Origin: a virus
Direction: 5' to 3' (one strand)
DNA: 29,701 nt
Virus record (IMG/VR): IMGVR_UViG_3300048592_001278
Coordinates: 1-29,701 of that record
The notes under the pieces were generated by a model. The model was not told the origin of the DNA. It searched no databases and saw only the letters and a program-made list of their open reading frames with translations. This document shows positions 27,404 through 29,701 of the stretch, piece by piece. The first letter of the stretch is position 1; each line of letters starts with the position of its first letter. Position numbers and translations under genes: made by a program.

Positions 27404-27820
27404 ATGAGCTATTGCACGTCAGACCAGCTGGTCGCGCGCTTCGGCCTCGACCAGCTCCTCGCGATCGCCGACCACTCGGGCGACGACGCGCTCGACGTGA
27501 CCAGCGTCGACGCCGCGATCGCCGATGCGGCGGCCGAGATCGAGAGCTACCTGCGCCGGCGCTACGCCCTGCCGCTGGTCTCGGTCGACCCCGCCCTCGC
27601 CGCCATCGCCTGCGACATCGCCTTCTACCGCCTGCACCCGGCCGACCAGCCGGACGACGTGCGGCGCCGCTACGAGGACGCCCGGCGCTGGCTCGGCGAG
27701 CTCGCCGCCGGGCGGATCGAGATCGACACCGGGGCGCCCGCCGGCACCGGCGGCAGCGGCGAGGCCCGGGTCTCGGCCCCGGCCCGGGTCTTCACCCGCG
27801 ACACGCTTTCGGGCTTCTGA
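27404..27820 (+). CDS. DUF1320 protein (Mu gp36-like head-tail connector)
   Basis: The protein is 138 aa from ATG 27404 (another in-frame ATG lies at 27374). It matches DUF1320: YCTSDQLVARFGLDQLLAIA, VDAAIADAAAEIESYLRRRY, CDIAFYRLHPADQPDDVRRR, and RYEDARRWLGELAAGRIEI. In Mu-like phages this gene is J/gp36, an adaptor at the head-tail joint. The C-terminus is a Gly/Ala-rich tail. Confidence 0.88.
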   Translation: MSYCTSDQLVARFGLDQLLAIADHSGDDALDVTSVDAAIADAAAEIESYLRRRYALPLVSVDPALAAIACDIAFYRLHPADQPDDVRRRYEDARRWLGELAAGRIEIDTGAPAGTGGSGEARVSAPARVFTRDTLSGF

Positions 27821-27836
27821 TCATGGCCGGCTCCCG

Positions 27837-28307
27837 GTGACGACGACCGGCGTCCGCCTCGAGGCCACGATCGACGACGCGGCGGTGCGCGCGGCGCTCG
27901 CCGATCTCGCCCGGCGCGGCGCCGATCTGTCCGAGCCCATGGACGACATCGCCGCCTACCTCGAGGCCTCGACCACGGACCGCTTCCTCAGCGGCCAGGT
28001 CGGGCCGGACGGCAGGCCCTGGCCGCCCTCCGACCGGGCCCGCCGCGAGGGCGGCAAGACCCTCGTCGACAAGGGCGCCCAGGGCGGGCTGCTCGGCTCG
28101 CTCACCTCCACGAGCTCCGCGCTCGAGGCCGTGGTCGGCGTCGCCAAGCCCTATGCCGCCATCCACCAGCTCGGCGGCCGGGCCGGCCGCGGCGGCCAGA
28201 CCGAGATCCTGGCGCGCCCCTATCTCGGCCTCTCGGCCGAGGACGAGCGCGAGGTCACCTCGATTCTCGAAGACTGGCTCGGCCAGGTGCCCGGGGTGTC
28301 GGCATGA
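27837..28307 (+). CDS. Phage virion morphogenesis protein (Mu G-like)
   Basis: The protein is 156 aa from GTG 27837. Key blocks: LEATIDDAAVRAALADLARR, DLSEPMDDIAAYLEAS, EGGKTLVDKG, LTSTSSALEAVVGVAKPYA, IHQLGGRAGRGGQ, ARPYLGLSAEDEREV. It is the same family as the orphan at 2049-2513. It is a tail completion/joining protein and sits in the usual place between the gp36- and gp37-like genes. An ATG at 27823 opens only a five-codon frame that ends in the GTG. Confidence 0.87.
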   Translation: MTTTGVRLEATIDDAAVRAALADLARRGADLSEPMDDIAAYLEASTTDRFLSGQVGPDGRPWPPSDRARREGGKTLVDKGAQGGLLGSLTSTSSALEAVVGVAKPYAAIHQLGGRAGRGGQTEILARPYLGLSAEDEREVTSILEDWLGQVPGVSA

Positions 28308-28723
28308 TCCCGGCGATCGCCGCCCGGCTCGGGGCCCAGGTGGCGGCGCTCGCCACGGTCCGCACCTCGGCCGACCTGGCGTCGCTGACCATGGGCCGCC
28401 ACCGCCACCAGCTGCCGGCCGCCTTCGTTCACCCGCGCGGCGACCGGGCCTCGGCCAATGCCCTGGTCAACGCCGTCGGCCAGACGGTGCGGCGCGAGAT
28501 CGGCGTGCTCCTGGTCGTCGCCGCCAGCGGCGCCGATCGGGGTGCCGGCGCCCCCGATTTGATCGACGAGCTGCTCGCCCCGATCCGTGCCGCGCTGGCG
28601 GGCTTCGAGCCTGCCGGATGCGAGCCCTTGACGCTGGCGGGGGGCGACATCCTGAAAGTCGGGGACGGCCAGGCACTCTGGCTCGACCGCTACGTCACCG
28701 CTTTCTTCCTCAGGAGCACCTGA
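28304..28723 (+). CDS. DUF1834/gp37-like protein
   Basis: The protein is 139 aa from ATG 28304 (4-base overlap). It matches the Mu gp37 family: LPAAFVHPRGDRASANALVN, VRREIGVLLVVAASG, LIDELLAPIRAALAGFEPAG, GDGQALWLDRYVTAFFLRST. This is an adaptor-type tail protein; its gene always follows the G-like gene in Mu-like maps. Confidence 0.86.
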   Translation: MIPAIAARLGAQVAALATVRTSADLASLTMGRHRHQLPAAFVHPRGDRASANALVNAVGQTVRREIGVLLVVAASGADRGAGAPDLIDELLAPIRAALAGFEPAGCEPLTLAGGDILKVGDGQALWLDRYVTAFFLRST

Positions 28724-28890
28724 TGCCCGAGCCGACGCCCGCCGCACCGCTGCGGCAAGCCCCGCTGCCGCGCTCCGGCGGCTCGTGGATCCGCCGGCCG
28801 GACGGCGGGCTCGAGCCCGCCCCGGCGCCCGGCGAGGCGCCTCCGCCCCCGATCGAAGAAACCGTGCCGCCCACGAGAAAGGGACGCTGA
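28723..28890 (+). CDS. Small proline-rich protein (gp38 position, DUF2635-like)
   Basis: The protein is 55 aa from ATG 28723, which shares a base with the preceding stop; CAGGAG lies upstream. It is rich in Pro with LPRSGGSWIRRPDGGLEP, similar to the core of small DUF2635 proteins that sit before the tail protein genes. Function unknown. Confidence 0.6.
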   Translation: MPEPTPAAPLRQAPLPRSGGSWIRRPDGGLEPAPAPGEAPPPPIEETVPPTRKGR

Positions 28891-29701
28891 TGGCCCGCGT
28901 CTATCGCCGCCGCGCCTTGCTGCTCAAGCTCGAGAGCAGCTATGGCACCGACCCGACGCCGACCGGCGCCGCCAATGCCATGCTCTGCAGCGAGCTGACG
29001 TTCGGCATCCCGCATCGCCCGCTCGACCGGGCGCTGATCAAGCCGACCTTGGGCAATCTCGGCAAGCCCGTCGCCGGCCGCCACTGCACCGCGGGCTTCA
29101 AGGTGGAGCTCGCCTCCTCGGGTGCCGCCGGCACCGCCCCGGCCTGGGGGGCGGCGCTGCGCGCCTGCGGCTGGGCCGAGACCGTCAACGCCTCCGCCTC
29201 GGTCGTCTACAACCCGATCAGCGACGCGGCCGAGAGCTGCACCATGTACTGGCACGCGGACGGCACGCTGCACAAGCTGACGGGGGCCAGGGGCTCGGTG
29301 GCGATCGAGATCACCGCCGAGGAGATCCCCTATCTCACCTTCGCCTTCGTCGGGCTCTACAACAATCCCTCGGCGGCAGCCATGCCGACCTCGGACTTCT
29401 CGGGCTTCATCGCACCCCGGGCGGTCGGCAAGGTCGAGACGCCGACGGGCTCGCTCCATTCGGTCGCCTCGATCATCCGCTCGCTCTCCATCGACCAGAA
29501 CGGCAAGACCCCGTTCCGCGACCTGATCGGCGCCGCCGAGGTCTCCTACGTCGATCGCGACATCATGGGCCAGATCAGCCTGGGTGCGCCCGCCTTCGCC
29601 ACCAAGGACTGGCACGCCGCCGCCCGCGCCGAGACGCTGGGCGCGCTCTCGCTGATCCACGGCACCACGGCCGGCCGGATCATCGAGCTCGCCGCCCCCG
29701 C
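28890..29701 (+). CDS. Tail tube-like major tail protein, cut by window end
   Basis: The frame starts at ATG 28890 (TGATG overlap) and is open for 270 codons to the right edge. It has a beta-rich pattern typical of the tail tube family of Mu-like siphoviruses: RRALLLKLESSYGTDPTPTG, CSELTFGIPHRPLDRALIKP, CTAGFKVELASSGAAGTAPA, GSVAIEITAEEIPYLTFAFV, FRDLIGAAEVSYVDRDIMG. No contractile sheath gene comes before it, so the phage likely has a flexible non-contractile tail. The family call is by pattern and position. Confidence 0.72.
   Translation, partial: MARVYRRRALLLKLESSYGTDPTPTGAANAMLCSELTFGIPHRPLDRALIKPTLGNLGKPVAGRHCTAGFKVELASSGAAGTAPAWGAALRACGWAETVNASASVVYNPISDAAESCTMYWHADGTLHKLTGARGSVAIEITAEEIPYLTFAFVGLYNNPSAAAMPTSDFSGFIAPRAVGKVETPTGSLHSVASIIRSLSIDQNGKTPFRDLIGAAEVSYVDRDIMGQISLGAPAFATKDWHAAARAETLGALSLIHGTTAGRIIELAAP

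Noticed and set aside
27823-27840. ATG 27823 as start of the G-like gene
   Set aside because: It opens a frame of only five codons; the homologous protein is read from GTG 27837 in another frame.

Overview
The window shows the left and central part (about 26-28 kb) of a Mu-like transposable prophage in the chromosome of a very GC-rich bacterium. GC-rich third codon positions, frequent GTG starts and Shine-Dalgarno sites such as GGAG suggest an alphaproteobacterium. That is an inference from composition and gene style, not a demonstrated taxonomy.

Layout. (1) Bases 1-1401 are host: the 3' part of a TolB-like/TPR regulator gene and a complete tRNA-Phe(GAA) with its promoter. (2) Bases 1402-2575 are a transition zone. 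It is AT-richer and holds inverted repeats, a cluster of 18-bp ATGATTACAATG-type sites, and an orphan second copy of a phage virion-morphogenesis gene. The exact left prophage end is not resolved. (3) Bases 2576-12730 are the regulatory, transposition and early region: repressor (minus strand), divergent Ner, small early genes, MuA-type DDE transposase, MuB-type ATPase, a run of small overlapping early genes that includes Gam, a DnaA-N-like protein and GemA, then a Mor-family activator. (4) Bases 12753-15136 are lysis: endolysin-like protein, nested i-spanin/o-spanin, holin-like protein, and gp25/gp26-like proteins. (5) Bases 15142-23168 are packaging and head: gp27-like protein, large terminase, portal, F-like protein with a possible nuclease tail, protease/scaffold with an internal start, cement-like protein, major capsid. 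(6) Bases 23168-27334 are an accessory block ending in a complete diversity-generating retroelement (DGR): variable protein with VR, Avd, TR, reverse transcriptase and a small unknown gene. (7) Bases 27337-29701 are neck and tail genes (gp36-, G- and gp37-like, a small protein, a tail-tube-like protein cut by the window edge). No contractile sheath gene appears before the tube-like gene, which hints at a long non-contractile tail.

How it fits together. Repressor and Ner set lysogeny against early expression. Transposase and MuB-like ATPase replicate the phage by transposition. The Mor-family protein probably switches on late genes. A 16-bp motif, CACCTGTCGGGGTTCC, occurs identically three times, each time ahead of a late block (lysis, protease/capsid, neck), and is the best candidate for a shared late-promoter element. 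The DGR sits between the capsid block and the neck block. VR and TR align over 117 bp with every one of 12 mismatches at a TR adenine, so the cassette looks genuine and has been active.

The DGR inside a Mu-like head operon, the three late-promoter motifs, and the unbroken frame running over gam are the observations most worth following up.
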